Below, one piece after another: positions 25,656 through 34,919 of a DNA stretch of 55,398 bases. Source of the DNA: Vibrio sp. UBA2441 (lineage in GTDB: Bacteria; Pseudomonadota; Gammaproteobacteria; Enterobacterales; Vibrionaceae); assembly GCA_002342685.1 (NCBI GenBank), contig DDQN01000023.1, positions 6,985 through 62,382 of the forward strand, written 5' to 3'. Within the stretch, counting starts at the first letter, position 1. The number at the start of each line of letters is the position of its first letter. Position numbers and translations under genes: made by a program. Under the pieces are notes generated by a model. It did not search any database and had not been told where the DNA came from. It was given only the letters and a program-made list of their open reading frames with translations.

Positions 25656-26633
25656 ATGATTCCAAAATCAACTAAATTTCCCCCTATTAAAATCACCACC
25701 TTCAATCTGTTCAATTATATTGAGCCACCTAACGCGTTCTATGAATTTGATAATATTTACACTGTAAAAGAGTGGCAAAAAAAACAAGACTGGATTTCTC
25801 GTCGTATCCTTGAAATCGAAACGGATATGATCGCCTTTCAGGAAGTGTTTAGTGTTGATGCCCTCAAAGATCAGCTAAGTACCCTTGGATTTCCGTACTT
25901 TGCCTGTTTAGACTTGCCACATATTGAGAACGAATATCAATATTCCCACCCTGTTTTGGCCTTTGCCTCAAAATTCGAAATAGTTCAGGCAGCATTGGTT
26001 CCCCCAAGTAAAAATTTAATCGACCATTCATACATTGAACCGTCATTTTTTTTTAGCCGTCAACCTTTACAGGTCACGGTGAACTTGCCCGAATTTGGTA
26101 AGACGGATATCTACATTGTACATTTCAAATCACAGCGCCCTACCCTTACTACTGATGATATAATGCCAAATCATAACGGCATAGGAACCTGGCTTTCGAC
26201 AGTGCAGAGAGGGTTTGAGGCAAACAGCCTGTACGATTCAATAAAGCAGACCAAACTCAAATATCATCGTGCTTGTATCGTCATGGGTGATTTCAACCAA
26301 AGTATCGATAACAATGAATTTGATTGCTTTACTGAGGGGAAGTCCAAACGAACAAACCTTACTTCAGAGGCAGCAGTGACATTATCTGACGGATGGGACA
26401 GTTACTGCCAATCCTTAGATCCTGCAAATTTGGCATGGTCGAGACAGGCAACACATTATTATGGTTCCGTTGGCAATGTATTAGACTATATACTGCTTAG
26501 TGAAGAATTTAGCCTAACCGCCGAAGTCACTGGTTATGATGTTTATGATACACATCTAATTAATCCCACTTTTGAATTTGACCACTTTTCTACAGACCAC
26601 GCGATTGTGAGCCTCAGTATTGAACTAAAATGA
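25656..26633 (+). CDS. endonuclease/exonuclease/phosphatase family protein
   Basis: 325 residues with all catalytic signatures of the EEP fold: Asn in ITTFNLFNY, metal-binding Glu in MIAFQEVF, GDFN with its Asp-Asn pair, Asp in VLDYILLS, and the terminal STDHAIVSL that supplies the catalytic His. No signal peptide, so it should be cytoplasmic. EEP enzymes cut phosphodiester bonds in nucleic acids, phospholipids or inositol phosphates; the substrate cannot be told here. It follows the glucosidase after a hairpin and is probably independent. The ATG at 25656 gives the usual N-terminus. Confidence 0.8.
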   Translation: MIPKSTKFPPIKITTFNLFNYIEPPNAFYEFDNIYTVKEWQKKQDWISRRILEIETDMIAFQEVFSVDALKDQLSTLGFPYFACLDLPHIENEYQYSHPVLAFASKFEIVQAALVPPSKNLIDHSYIEPSFFFSRQPLQVTVNLPEFGKTDIYIVHFKSQRPTLTTDDIMPNHNGIGTWLSTVQRGFEANSLYDSIKQTKLKYHRACIVMGDFNQSIDNNEFDCFTEGKSKRTNLTSEAAVTLSDGWDSYCQSLDPANLAWSRQATHYYGSVGNVLDYILLSEEFSLTAEVTGYDVYDTHLINPTFEFDHFSTDHAIVSLSIELK

Positions 26634-26884
26634 GGTCATTTTGTTGATATTTGTCTGTATCTAATTCCAATAGTTTCGTGAGAATTACTAAGCTTATAGG
26701 CGCTAGTAAAGTGACTTAACTTACATAATGGCCAAAATCTATCAAATGCGACATCCATATTGATGCAAGCTATTAATTGTTGGTTGAAACTGAATCAATA
26801 ATCCGTAATATTTACGTCAATGAATTTAAAATACTCTTACATAAAATTATTATAATGTCGGGTATACACTCAGGAGTTGGCTAG

Positions 26885-27637
26885 GTGAGTGCTGAAGCAA
26901 CCATAAGAAAAAGAGTAAATCGAGTTGACGTTAAATATGAGCCCCCTCTTAAAGGTACAGAAAGTACAATAAATAGTACTGATGCCATTGATATGGTGAG
27001 CCATGGTAGTGAGTTAACCATCAACCTCACGACACCTGTTGGTATTCGCTATCAAGGAAAAACCAAATTTATAGGCACACATTCTGATAATTTTATTTTA
27101 TTAGAAATGCCAGATATTTCCGATGATGACTTAGGTTTTTTCTTTCAGGAAGGTTTTTGGATGAACGTTCGTGCTATTTCTCAAAAAGGCGAAGGGGCAC
27201 TCATCTATTTTCGCAGCCAAATTATGCACATTCTTGAAGAGCCTATCCCACTGGTAATGATTTCCATTCCTGGAATGATGAAGATCAATCAATTACGCAA
27301 AGAGCCGCGCTACGACGTGAATCTAAGAGCTCAAGCTGGCGCAGGTAAATTAAAATTGGAATGTGAAGTTCGCGATTTGTCTAAAGGTGGCTGCCGGTTT
27401 ATAACCAGCCCTCTGGCAAAGCACTTAGATGTCGGTGATCAAGCCTTTGTAACTATTGCCACACCAGGGAAATCAAAAGTTGAGTTACTACCTCTATCTG
27501 GGACGATATGTAACCTGCAAACTTCTATGCATTACGCAAAGTACGGCTTAAAGTTCGACGAGTTTGGTCAGGCTAATGTTAAAAGCTTACTTAATCACTT
27601 AAAATTTGATGGCACAAAACTGGCGCTCAAACTTTAA
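26885..27637 (+). CDS. two-domain PilZ protein (YcgR_N-like plus PilZ; VCA0042/PlzD type)
   Basis: 250 residues from a GTG with AGGAG ten bases upstream. The N-terminal half (about 40-130) forms a YcgR_N-like beta barrel, and the C-terminal half is PilZ, with the cyclic-di-GMP binding motifs RKEPR (RxxxR) and DLSKGG (D/NxSxxG). Length and order match V. cholerae VCA0042 (PlzD). Such proteins bind cyclic-di-GMP and change motility or surface behaviour. It is followed by a strong terminator and a Lon-like protease on the opposite strand. A diguanylate cyclase lies 3 kb away, though a direct link is not shown. Confidence 0.85.
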   Translation: MSAEATIRKRVNRVDVKYEPPLKGTESTINSTDAIDMVSHGSELTINLTTPVGIRYQGKTKFIGTHSDNFILLEMPDISDDDLGFFFQEGFWMNVRAISQKGEGALIYFRSQIMHILEEPIPLVMISIPGMMKINQLRKEPRYDVNLRAQAGAGKLKLECEVRDLSKGGCRFITSPLAKHLDVGDQAFVTIATPGKSKVELLPLSGTICNLQTSMHYAKYGLKFDEFGQANVKSLLNHLKFDGTKLALKL

Positions 27638-27710
27638 TTTATGGCTGACTGTTATTAACATTAAGTCTTACTTAGCTTAGTTATTGCGTAAGTTAATTGT
27701 GCTATAAGCC

Positions 27711-27745
27711 AATAGAGCCTCCCTTTAAAGTGGAAGGCTCTATTA
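27711..27745. terminator. bidirectional terminator between the PilZ and Lon-like genes
   Basis: AATAGAGCCT and AGGCTCTATT form a ten-pair stem extended by CCC/GTGG-like inner pairing around TTTAA. TATTTTA follows on plus, and an A/T-rich tract precedes it for the minus direction. The two flanking genes are convergent. Confidence 0.75.
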
Positions 27746-27804
27746 TTTTATGGACAACCTTATTATTTCATGAGCAACCTTCATCAACCCACTCGTTATT
27801 ATTA

Positions 27805-30165
27805 CTATTTCCTTAGTGCATTTAGCTTAGCTTGAGCAATACCAAATATCGTATTTATTGGGTAACTGCCCTCTTCACTAGCTTCCCCGGCAGGCTTACC
27901 TGTAAAAAGCTCAATCGCTTCAGAAACATGATCTATTGCCCATAAGTGAAACTCTCCTTTTTCTACTGCTTTGACTATATCTTTCCGAAGCATCAAATTA
28001 TGTTTGTTAGAACGAGGAATAATCACGCCTTGGTTGTGGTTTCTACCTTTAATAGCACAAACATCAAAGAAGCCTTCTATTTTCTCATTCACTCCGCCAA
28101 TTGGCTGTGATTCACCAAACTGGTTCATTGAGCCAGTAATGGCGATATCCTGCCTGTTAGGCTGCTTTGAAAATGCAGATACCACGGCACAAAGCTCTGC
28201 CATACTCGCGCTATCACCATCCACACCACCGTAAGATTGCTCAAAGGTAATATTAGTTGTGAGTGGGATTTTGGCTGTTTTACCAAAAACGGAGGCCAGA
28301 AATGCGGATAATATCATGACACCTTTCGAGTGAATGCTACCCCCTAAATCTACATTTCTCTCGATATCAATAACCTCTCCCTCACCAAAAGAGGTGGTTG
28401 CTGTAATGCGATTCGGGGCACCGAACATATAGTCGCTCGTGCTAAGCACTGACAATGCGTTTACCTGCCCAATCGCTTCCCCGGACGTGCGTATCAAGGT
28501 TGTTCCGTTAACAAAACTCTCCATCACATCATCTTTCAACCGACTTACCCGCATTTCTTGATTCTTCAGAGCCTGATCCACATGGTTGGCTCGGATCAAA
28601 TTGGAACGGGCGCTTTTTGCCACGTAGTTTGACTCTCGCAATAAATTGGCGATATGGGCTGAGTGCAATGAGAGTTTTGTCTGGTCCCCCGCTCGTCGCG
28701 AGCTGTGTTCAATAATTCGACCAATGGCCTTTCTATCGCAGTGCAGCATATTATTGTCGTGCACAATACTGGAAATGAACCGGGCGTAGTGCAGCTCTGC
28801 ATCTTCGGTCCTGTTCATTTCATCTTCAAAATCCGCCGTAACCCTGAACAGCTCACTGAACTCAGGATCATAATGCTGCAACAGTTGATAGGTTCGATAG
28901 TCGCCAAACAGAATGATTTTAACATCCAGCGGTATTGGTTCCGGATCAAGAGATACTGCACCAGTTAAGGTTAACTCTTTTTCCAGCGCCGTTAGGCTGA
29001 GTTGACGAGAGCGTAAGGCCCGCTTTAAACCATCCCATACATACGGTTGTTCCAGTACTTTAATCGCATCCATCATTAAAACGCCGCCATTTGCTTTATG
29101 CAAACTGCCTGATCGTATGAGTGAAAAATCGGTAAATACCGTTCCTTTAAAAGTCGCTGTTTCTGTATAACCAAATAACGAGTGATAATTTGGATTTTCC
29201 TCAACCACAATAGGAAATAGCTCTGAAGACTGGCTCACCAGCAGGTTAATTTTATAGCGTCTGGGGAGTTTATTATCCAATGAAGCGGAGGCGATTTCCC
29301 CTTGCTCGTTACTCTCTTCGAGAAAAATTTCAACATTCTCAACAATATCTTTTTGCAAATCCGTTAAGTATTTTTTAATCTCACTGTAACCCACATAAGC
29401 TTTCTTTAATTCTTTAATAAAATGAGTTATTACTTCTAGGGTCACTTCATCATTCAGTTTTTGAATTTTCTCACTGTACTTCTCTTCCCACTCAGTCAAC
29501 TGTCGAACCATGGTCCGCAGCTGAATTTCCAATTCATCAATGTTATTGCCAAATTCTTCTTGTTCTTTAATAGATAACGCATCAAAGCTTTTTTCAGAAT
29601 GCTGCTCTTCACCATTCATTGCTATAAACTGATAATCGCCCTGTGTAGTAAGCGTCAGACTAATGCCTTTCCCTTTCGCCACCTTGCTGATATCTTCCAA
29701 CTCGCCTTGCTGTTTTTCTGTCAGTTGACTTTTTAATTTTTCTGCTCGGGTAAAGTACATTTCGTTATCAAATGCAAGAGGGATAGCTTTAACCAATTTT
29801 TCCATCAGTTTTTCGATGTCTTGTTTAAACTTAACCCCCATACCTACGGGCATCTTCAGCACTTTTGGTGTACGAATATCCTCGAAATTGGCAACATAAC
29901 ACCAGTCAAACAGTGAGCTCACCTCATGTTGATGACGGTTTAGATATCGCAGAATCATGGTTCGTTTGCCCAAACCATTTCTACCAATAGCATAAATGTT
30001 GTAACCCTTTTCTTTTATAGACATGGCGAATTCAACCGCCTTTTGCGCTCTTTCCTGACCAACAATTTCATCAATAGGCGAGAGTTCTTTAGTAGATTTG
30101 CACGGTAGCTGATCAAGTTCAGCGACATGGTATAGATCTTGTGGCACTAACGAGGTTATTGGCAT
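27805..30165 (-). CDS. Lon-related ATP-dependent protease (LonB-like, AAA_32 family)
   Basis: 786 residues. An N-terminal AAA+ region has the P-loop GRNGLGKRT (about 59-67) and a long helical insertion (about 120-300). The C-terminal Lon protease domain keeps the Ser-Lys dyad: Ser near 647 in DGDSASMAE and Lys near 693 in GGVNEKIEG. The family is related to LonB rather than to classical Lon and has no Lon N-domain. It is presumed a soluble protease; the substrate is unknown. AGGAGGT lies seven bases before the ATG. A 8-pair hairpin (30191-30218) lies in the 5' leader. Confidence 0.88.
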   Translation of the reverse strand: MPITSLVPQDLYHVAELDQLPCKSTKELSPIDEIVGQERAQKAVEFAMSIKEKGYNIYAIGRNGLGKRTMILRYLNRHQHEVSSLFDWCYVANFEDIRTPKVLKMPVGMGVKFKQDIEKLMEKLVKAIPLAFDNEMYFTRAEKLKSQLTEKQQGELEDISKVAKGKGISLTLTTQGDYQFIAMNGEEQHSEKSFDALSIKEQEEFGNNIDELEIQLRTMVRQLTEWEEKYSEKIQKLNDEVTLEVITHFIKELKKAYVGYSEIKKYLTDLQKDIVENVEIFLEESNEQGEIASASLDNKLPRRYKINLLVSQSSELFPIVVEENPNYHSLFGYTETATFKGTVFTDFSLIRSGSLHKANGGVLMMDAIKVLEQPYVWDGLKRALRSRQLSLTALEKELTLTGAVSLDPEPIPLDVKIILFGDYRTYQLLQHYDPEFSELFRVTADFEDEMNRTEDAELHYARFISSIVHDNNMLHCDRKAIGRIIEHSSRRAGDQTKLSLHSAHIANLLRESNYVAKSARSNLIRANHVDQALKNQEMRVSRLKDDVMESFVNGTTLIRTSGEAIGQVNALSVLSTSDYMFGAPNRITATTSFGEGEVIDIERNVDLGGSIHSKGVMILSAFLASVFGKTAKIPLTTNITFEQSYGGVDGDSASMAELCAVVSAFSKQPNRQDIAITGSMNQFGESQPIGGVNEKIEGFFDVCAIKGRNHNQGVIIPRSNKHNLMLRKDIVKAVEKGEFHLWAIDHVSEAIELFTGKPAGEASEEGSYPINTIFGIAQAKLNALRK

Positions 30166-30487
30166 TCTTACCTCCTGCGGGGATTAGTACATGATGCTAA
30201 AGTTAAGTAGCGAGCATCATCTTTATCGTTATATCACTAAGTGTAGTGTTAATTATTCTATTTTTTAGTGATTTAGGTGGGATTTGGTTCCAACTGCTCA
30301 CAAGATAACCAGCTGATCTATTTGGATCTTTTAACGAGCAAAATACCAAATGTGATATTGGTTCAGATTTTTCTGAAAAACAGGCATTCGTCACATTAAT
30401 AGATGTGTTTTTAGTTCAATTTTCATACAGGGCCGCTACACTGTATTGTCTTTAAATAGAAAGTAATGCAAGGAAAGCGCAACTCAC
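30166..30487. other. 322-bp divergent intergenic region with an upstream hairpin
   Basis: Between the Lon-like gene and the diguanylate cyclase. ATGATGCT (30191-30198) and AGCATCAT (30213-30220) pair perfectly about 25 bp upstream of the protease start codon. It may be an operator or leader structure. A 63-codon minus-strand frame here has no family resemblance or ribosome binding site and I do not count it. Nothing else is apparent. Confidence 0.4.
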
Positions 30488-31633
30488 ATGCGGCAGTTTT
30501 TAACAGGGATTAAGTTAGAGGACATGGCTGACATTAGCCAAAACCGGCGAAAGAAATTTCGCATGGTATTTACCTCAATCGCCATTATTCTGCTATTGGG
30601 TTATGGGGTCGTGAATTGGCTATTAGGCAGACATATCTTCACAGTGACTAATTTCTCTGGCGCCTTTCTATGCTGCATATATCTTATCCAGCTGTCTCTA
30701 GAAAAATACAAAGAACATTCTCCGTCCTTATTTAATATAGCTATGCTACTAAACGCTGCCGTTAATCTAGTATTTCCCGAAGGGACGATATTCTGGGTTT
30801 TCCCTATCCTTGCCAGTATTATTATTATTAACGAGTTCAAAACGGCGTTAGTGACCACCTCTGGTTTCCTTATTTTTTCAGCCGTTTTTCTGTATTTCAA
30901 TAATTACGGGTGGGTGAGCTTTTCTTCAGATCGACTGCCAGCTGATCGTTTTTTGCTTAGCTTATCCGTCATGTGCCTGATTGGGTTAAACTCAAATTAT
31001 TATTATCATAAAGCGATCAATTACTTGCAGGGATTATATCAGGAAGGCATCGACCAGCTCGCGTATCGAGACAGGCTTACCGGACTGGCCAATCGCTGGA
31101 GTTTTGAAACATGGGCAAAACAAAAACTAGTCGAGCAACAATCGAGCAAAAATATCTCTGCACTGCTTTTTCTGGATATCGATAATTTTAAGATCATTAA
31201 TGATACCTATGGTCACGATACCGGTGACAAACTGCTGCAACATTTTGCTACTCGCTTATCAAGCAACATGCGCAACCGTGATAGAAAAACTAACGAACAG
31301 GATTATTCTGTCGCCCGCTATGCTGGTGATGAATTTATGCTGCTGCTCTATAACATCCCTTCAATATCGGATGTTCATACCATAGTAAATCGAATCAATA
31401 AGTTATTTGATGACGACCTGAAACAAGCGGAGCACGATTCAAATCTCACCTTTAGTATCGGTGTTTCTATATATAAACAAGATGCAGATAATCTAGAAGA
31501 GCTAATACGCTGTGCTGACAAAGCCATGTACGAAGCAAAAAAAATGGGCAAAAATCGCTATCGATTCTATCAATCTTCGCAAAATGGAATAGTTGAGCAA
31601 GCAGTCACTCAATTACAGGCCGTTAGAAAGTAG
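30488..31633 (+). CDS. membrane-bound diguanylate cyclase (GGDEF domain, AGDEF variant)
   Basis: 381 residues. The N-terminal 190 residues carry five or six membrane segments (about 27-170). The C-terminal GGDEF domain has DRLTGLANRWSFE, FLDIDNFKIINDTYGHDTGD and the active site RYAGDEF, an AGDEF variant that is active in many proteins. The usual product-inhibition site RxxD before it is absent (NEQD or EQDY at the position), so feedback by cyclic-di-GMP is unlikely. It should make cyclic-di-GMP from GTP at the membrane. The start at 30488 is the first ATG; a second in-frame ATG lies 12 codons later. Confidence 0.88.
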   Translation: MRQFLTGIKLEDMADISQNRRKKFRMVFTSIAIILLLGYGVVNWLLGRHIFTVTNFSGAFLCCIYLIQLSLEKYKEHSPSLFNIAMLLNAAVNLVFPEGTIFWVFPILASIIIINEFKTALVTTSGFLIFSAVFLYFNNYGWVSFSSDRLPADRFLLSLSVMCLIGLNSNYYYHKAINYLQGLYQEGIDQLAYRDRLTGLANRWSFETWAKQKLVEQQSSKNISALLFLDIDNFKIINDTYGHDTGDKLLQHFATRLSSNMRNRDRKTNEQDYSVARYAGDEFMLLLYNIPSISDVHTIVNRINKLFDDDLKQAEHDSNLTFSIGVSIYKQDADNLEELIRCADKAMYEAKKMGKNRYRFYQSSQNGIVEQAVTQLQAVRK

Positions 31634-31689
31634 TCTCCTAGTAAACCAACACTATTGTTATTGCCATATAGCATGATTTCTCGTTTACT

Positions 31690-32016
31690 TTAGCTGCTAG
31701 GAAACATGAACAAAACCCAAACCCAGAAAGCACCCAGAGTAATCGACCAGATTAAAACTCGCAAAAATGTAAGCTCTGGCATTTTTCGCTGCTTTGTATT
31801 GAGAGTTTGTTGTCGCTTCAGCTCTTCCTTAGCCTTGGCTATGGCTTCAATACGCTTTTTAGCCGGATTCAATGCAGCCTTATAAAGCTCGCGTTGCTCG
31901 CGACGCAGTTCAGCTTTGTTCGCCACCTCCGAATAGCGTTTGCGTTGATTATTGGTAAGCTCTGTGTTCGGGTCATAATGCTTACCGGGGTCAGTATGCA
32001 TTCTAGTTACCGCCAT
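31690..32016 (-). CDS. small membrane-anchored hypothetical protein
   Basis: 108 residues from the ATG at 32016, which has AAGGGGG upstream; an in-frame upstream start at 32061 lacks this. Residues 1-75 are charged and helical, with RREQRELYKAALNPAKKRIEAI. One membrane helix lies near the C-terminus (about 85-104: VLIWSITLGAFWVWVLFMF). It looks like a tail-anchored or C-terminal single-pass inner-membrane protein. I do not recognise the family. It is independent of the nap operon, which begins after its own terminator 170 bp away. Confidence 0.6.
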   Translation of the reverse strand: MAVTRMHTDPGKHYDPNTELTNNQRKRYSEVANKAELRREQRELYKAALNPAKKRIEAIAKAKEELKRQQTLNTKQRKMPELTFLRVLIWSITLGAFWVWVLFMFPSS

Positions 32017-32186
32017 AGTGTCCCCCTTAAAATAATTAGATATTGATTCAATTATAGACAAAAAGTACCTATTTCGTCATCTTGCACTTATTGTTCGTCT
32101 ACTCAGACTAGACAAATTAAATCCGTCTTAATGTATTTTTTCAGGTATTTTCACCATTTTTACTCGTTCCAGAAAGAAATTCAGGC

Positions 32187-32221
32187 AAAAAAATACCCAG
32201 TCTGAATTATCAAACTGGGTA
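32187..32221 (-). terminator. intrinsic terminator of the nap operon
   Basis: On the minus strand TACCCAGT and ACTGGGTA pair perfectly over a 12-base loop and are followed by seven Ts (32193-32187). It lies 35 bp after the napC stop. Confidence 0.85.
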
Positions 32222-32255
32222 ATATTTTTAGTAACAAATCATTACGCTCTATGTA

Positions 32256-32837
32256 TTACAGCTCTTTAGAGATTGTATGTTCTCTAGGAAGCTGGTGAGC
32301 AATACCTTTGTGACAGTCGATACAAGTTTGCCCAGCGTCTTCTGCTTTATCATGAATTTTAGCCGCTACTGGTTTTTGAACCACATAGTCCATAAACTCG
32401 AAGTTATGACAGTTACGACACTCTTGAGAGTCGTTCGCTTTCATACGGGCCCATTCTCGCGATGCCATTTCAAAACGGTGTTCTTCAAACTTTTTACGCG
32501 TATCCACTTTACCGAAGGCTTTAGCGTAAAGCTCCTTACTTGCCTGAATCTTACGAATCATCTTCGGTACCCATTCTTTAGGTACATGGCAATCCGGACA
32601 CGTTGCACGAACGCCAGAACGGTTAGTATAGTGGACAGTACTTGTATACTCTTGATACACATTGTCTTGCATTTCGTGACAACCAATACAGAACTCTTCT
32701 CTGTTTGTCATTTCCATGCCAGTGTTGAATCCACCCCAGAAAACGATACCAGCGCCGAAACCAATGACTAATAATGTACCAAGTGCTAAGTGACTCGGCT
32801 TACTGAACCACGCTAAAAAGCGTTTAATCAATCCCAT
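32256..32837 (-). CDS. napC: NapC tetrahaem quinol dehydrogenase of periplasmic nitrate reductase
   Basis: 193 residues. One N-terminal membrane anchor (about 17-36) and four haem-binding CxxCH motifs: CIGCH (from Cys50), CPDCH, CRNCH and CIDCH. It belongs to the NapC/NirT family. It takes electrons from menaquinol or ubiquinol in the membrane and passes them to NapB and NapA in the periplasm. It is the last gene of napFDAGHBC here, eight bases after napB, and is followed by a terminator. Cytochrome c maturation genes, which follow nap in E. coli, are not present. Confidence 0.95.
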   Translation of the reverse strand: MGLIKRFLAWFSKPSHLALGTLLVIGFGAGIVFWGGFNTGMEMTNREEFCIGCHEMQDNVYQEYTSTVHYTNRSGVRATCPDCHVPKEWVPKMIRKIQASKELYAKAFGKVDTRKKFEEHRFEMASREWARMKANDSQECRNCHNFEFMDYVVQKPVAAKIHDKAEDAGQTCIDCHKGIAHQLPREHTISKEL

Positions 32838-32845
32838 ATCGCCCC

Positions 32846-33280
32846 CTACTGACCGAATTTACCAACGGGTTTGAAGTCGTTAGCTACCAGTGGTTTTGAG
32901 TCTACTTGAGTCACGTGACACTGCAGACAAAAATAACGGCGTGAAGCCACTTCTGTAAGCATATTATTATCACGATCCGTGTAGTGTGTCGGGCTCACAC
33001 GAGGTGCACCACTCTTGCGGTAAGTACTCACATCGTGACACTCCAAACAACCATTATTACTTGGATTCAGTTGCACTTGGTCCGTTGAGTGTGGAATAAG
33101 AGGTGGTTGATTCACATAATCTAAGCCTAGCTTATCCTGACTCTTTGGTACGTTCTTGATTTTAGCAACTTCATTTTTTGCATTAATAGCCTGATCGCCT
33201 CGAAGTGATGTCACTTCGGCGAATGCTGCCGTACTCACTAAAGCAGCCAGCATTGCAGACACGACAAACTTACTCTTCAT
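32846..33280 (-). CDS. napB: NapB dihaem cytochrome subunit of periplasmic nitrate reductase
   Basis: 144 residues. The signal peptide starts at ATG 33280 (MKSKFVVSAMLAALVSTAAFA), with cleavage near residue 21; TGGAG lies upstream. An upstream in-frame start at 33334 would spoil the signal peptide. Two CxxCH haem motifs (CLECH, CLQCH) identify it as NapB, the partner that feeds electrons to NapA. LIPHSTDQVQLNPSNNGCLECH is typical. Its start overlaps the end of napH by 11 bp, so the two are probably translationally coupled. Confidence 0.95.
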   Translation of the reverse strand: MKSKFVVSAMLAALVSTAAFAEVTSLRGDQAINAKNEVAKIKNVPKSQDKLGLDYVNQPPLIPHSTDQVQLNPSNNGCLECHDVSTYRKSGAPRVSPTHYTDRDNNMLTEVASRRYFCLQCHVTQVDSKPLVANDFKPVGKFGQ

Positions 33281-34124
33281 ATTTAGCTCCAGTTCTAATT
33301 CTAAATTCGAATACCTTTTCAGCACAGACATCAATACAGCGACCGCAACTAATGCAATCTTGACTCATGACTTTTCTGTCACCTTGTTTCAACGGTTGCC
33401 TCAATATTTTGGGTTCCGGACAAACGTTAAAACAATCCATACAGTTGTTGCACTGCTCCCTGTTAGTCGCAGTTATTCGCAATAAGCTGTAGCGACCGAT
33501 GACACCATAAGTAGCACCTAGTGGACAAAGATGACCACACCAAGCATGCTCAACAAGAAGCAAGTCAATGAGGAACACCAGCATAATCAGCACCCAACCT
33601 GCACCCATACCGAAAACTATGCCTCGATGAAGGGCTGAAACCGGGTCTAACCATGCCCAAAGTACAGTACCTGATACCGCACTACCCACCAGGATTGCTG
33701 CAAGTAGCCAATAACGCAGTGAAGATGGCCATTGATAACTTGCCTTAAGTCCTGTTTTTCTTCTTATCCATGCCGCGAAATCCGTTACCAGATTCAAAGG
33801 ACATATCCAGCCACAGAACATTCTTGGTCCTGCAATCGCATAAAATCCTGCGACAATTACACCACCTATTATGGCGGTAGTTTCAGGCCAGTAGCCTGTT
33901 GCTATCGTTTGGAGCAGTAATAGCGGGTCACTCATTGGAATTGTTCCTAGTAATTCACTAGAAGACAAGTTTCCTTCGAGTACTCCCCATGTTGGGCCCA
34001 TAATAAACAAACCGATAACAGATAATTGACACAGTCTGCGCAGGATTAAGAATCGATAGGCATGCCACCAACCCAACTCCTCTCTCGCAGATTTTCCAGC
34101 ATCTTTTGCATGATTCTTCGCCAT
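33270..34124 (-). CDS. napH: NapH membrane ferredoxin-type quinol oxidase subunit
   Basis: 284 residues. Four membrane helices (about 28-47, 75-95, 130-150, 165-190) and two C-terminal [4Fe-4S] motifs, CNNCMDCFNVC and CISCGRCIDVC, plus the membrane-side CxxCP motifs CGWICPLN and CGHLCPLG. This is NapH, which works with NapG to pass electrons from ubiquinol to NapC or NapB. It starts two bases after the napG stop, with GGAGG upstream of its ATG. It belongs to the variant of the operon that has napGH in addition to napABC. Confidence 0.94.
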   Translation of the reverse strand: MAKNHAKDAGKSAREELGWWHAYRFLILRRLCQLSVIGLFIMGPTWGVLEGNLSSSELLGTIPMSDPLLLLQTIATGYWPETTAIIGGVIVAGFYAIAGPRMFCGWICPLNLVTDFAAWIRRKTGLKASYQWPSSLRYWLLAAILVGSAVSGTVLWAWLDPVSALHRGIVFGMGAGWVLIMLVFLIDLLLVEHAWCGHLCPLGATYGVIGRYSLLRITATNREQCNNCMDCFNVCPEPKILRQPLKQGDRKVMSQDCISCGRCIDVCAEKVFEFRIRTGAKYEE

Positions 34125-34125
34125 T

Positions 34126-34896
34126 TTACAATCCTCCCTTAGAGCCTTCCGGCTTGCGAGTCGGTAGAGTCAATTGCTCTGGAATCAAACTTTCGCCACC
34201 ATGTTTTGCTTTTTCTTCCCATCCTAAGCGGTAGTGATGACCTAACTCACCTTTCGCCAGTGTGGTCGGAACCACCTTTATCGCTGTCTGCTCAAGCACA
34301 CAAGCTTCTTCACATTTACCGCATCCGGTACATTTATCCGAGACAACGGTTGGAATAAAGCTAGCGTGTACCCCTGTACGTTGATTCCGTATTGGTTCAA
34401 GGGTAATCGCTTCATCAATCAGCGGACAAACTCGGTAGCAAACATCACATCGTAAACCTTGCCAGTTCAAGCATGTCTCATGGTCGATAAGAACCGCAGT
34501 TCCCATCTTAGCGTTATCTATATCAGTTAAACCTTTGTCGAGTGCGCCACTTGGGCACGCTACAACGCAAGGGATATCTTCACACATTTCACAAGGAATA
34601 TTCCTCGCAGTGAAATAGGGTGTACCCGTTGCAACTGGCGAAATCATAGTCGCCAATTTTAAGGTGTCATAAGGGCATGCCTGGACACACAAACCACAGC
34701 GTAAACACGAGTTAAGAAAATCTTCTTCGTGTAGCGCACCGGGTGGACGAATTGGAACACCCGATGTGTCTGCTTTACTCTGTTTGGTTTGCAGGCCAAG
34801 CACTGTCGTTGCGGCACCAACCCCAACTGCTGTACGAAGAGCGTCTCGCATGAAACGTCTTCTACTGGCAGAGGGTAAAGAATGTAAAATTTTCAT
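34126..34896 (-). CDS. napG: NapG periplasmic ferredoxin-type protein (Tat exported)
   Basis: 256 residues. A twin-arginine signal SRRRFMRDALRTAVGVGAAT marks export in folded form. Four iron-sulfur motifs follow: CLRCGLCVQACPYD, CEMCEDIPCVVACPS, CDVCYRVCP and CTGCGKCEEAC, as in NapG. It carries electrons between NapH and the rest of the quinol-linked branch. Together with napH it is adapted to ubiquinol oxidation. The ATG at 34896 has GGGAG upstream. It lies between napA and napH in the operon. Confidence 0.94.
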   Translation of the reverse strand: MKILHSLPSASRRRFMRDALRTAVGVGAATTVLGLQTKQSKADTSGVPIRPPGALHEEDFLNSCLRCGLCVQACPYDTLKLATMISPVATGTPYFTARNIPCEMCEDIPCVVACPSGALDKGLTDIDNAKMGTAVLIDHETCLNWQGLRCDVCYRVCPLIDEAITLEPIRNQRTGVHASFIPTVVSDKCTGCGKCEEACVLEQTAIKVVPTTLAKGELGHHYRLGWEEKAKHGGESLIPEQLTLPTRKPEGSKGGL

Positions 34897-34919
34897 TCTT
34901 CACTGCTCCCTAACAACAA

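Noticed and set aside
30203..30394. 63-codon minus-strand frame upstream of the Lon-like gene
   Set aside because: No ribosome binding site, no family resemblance, and it lies in a divergent promoter region.
32277..32771. 164-codon plus-strand frame inside napC
   Set aside because: Lies antisense to a certain tetrahaem cytochrome and reflects the spacing of its codons.
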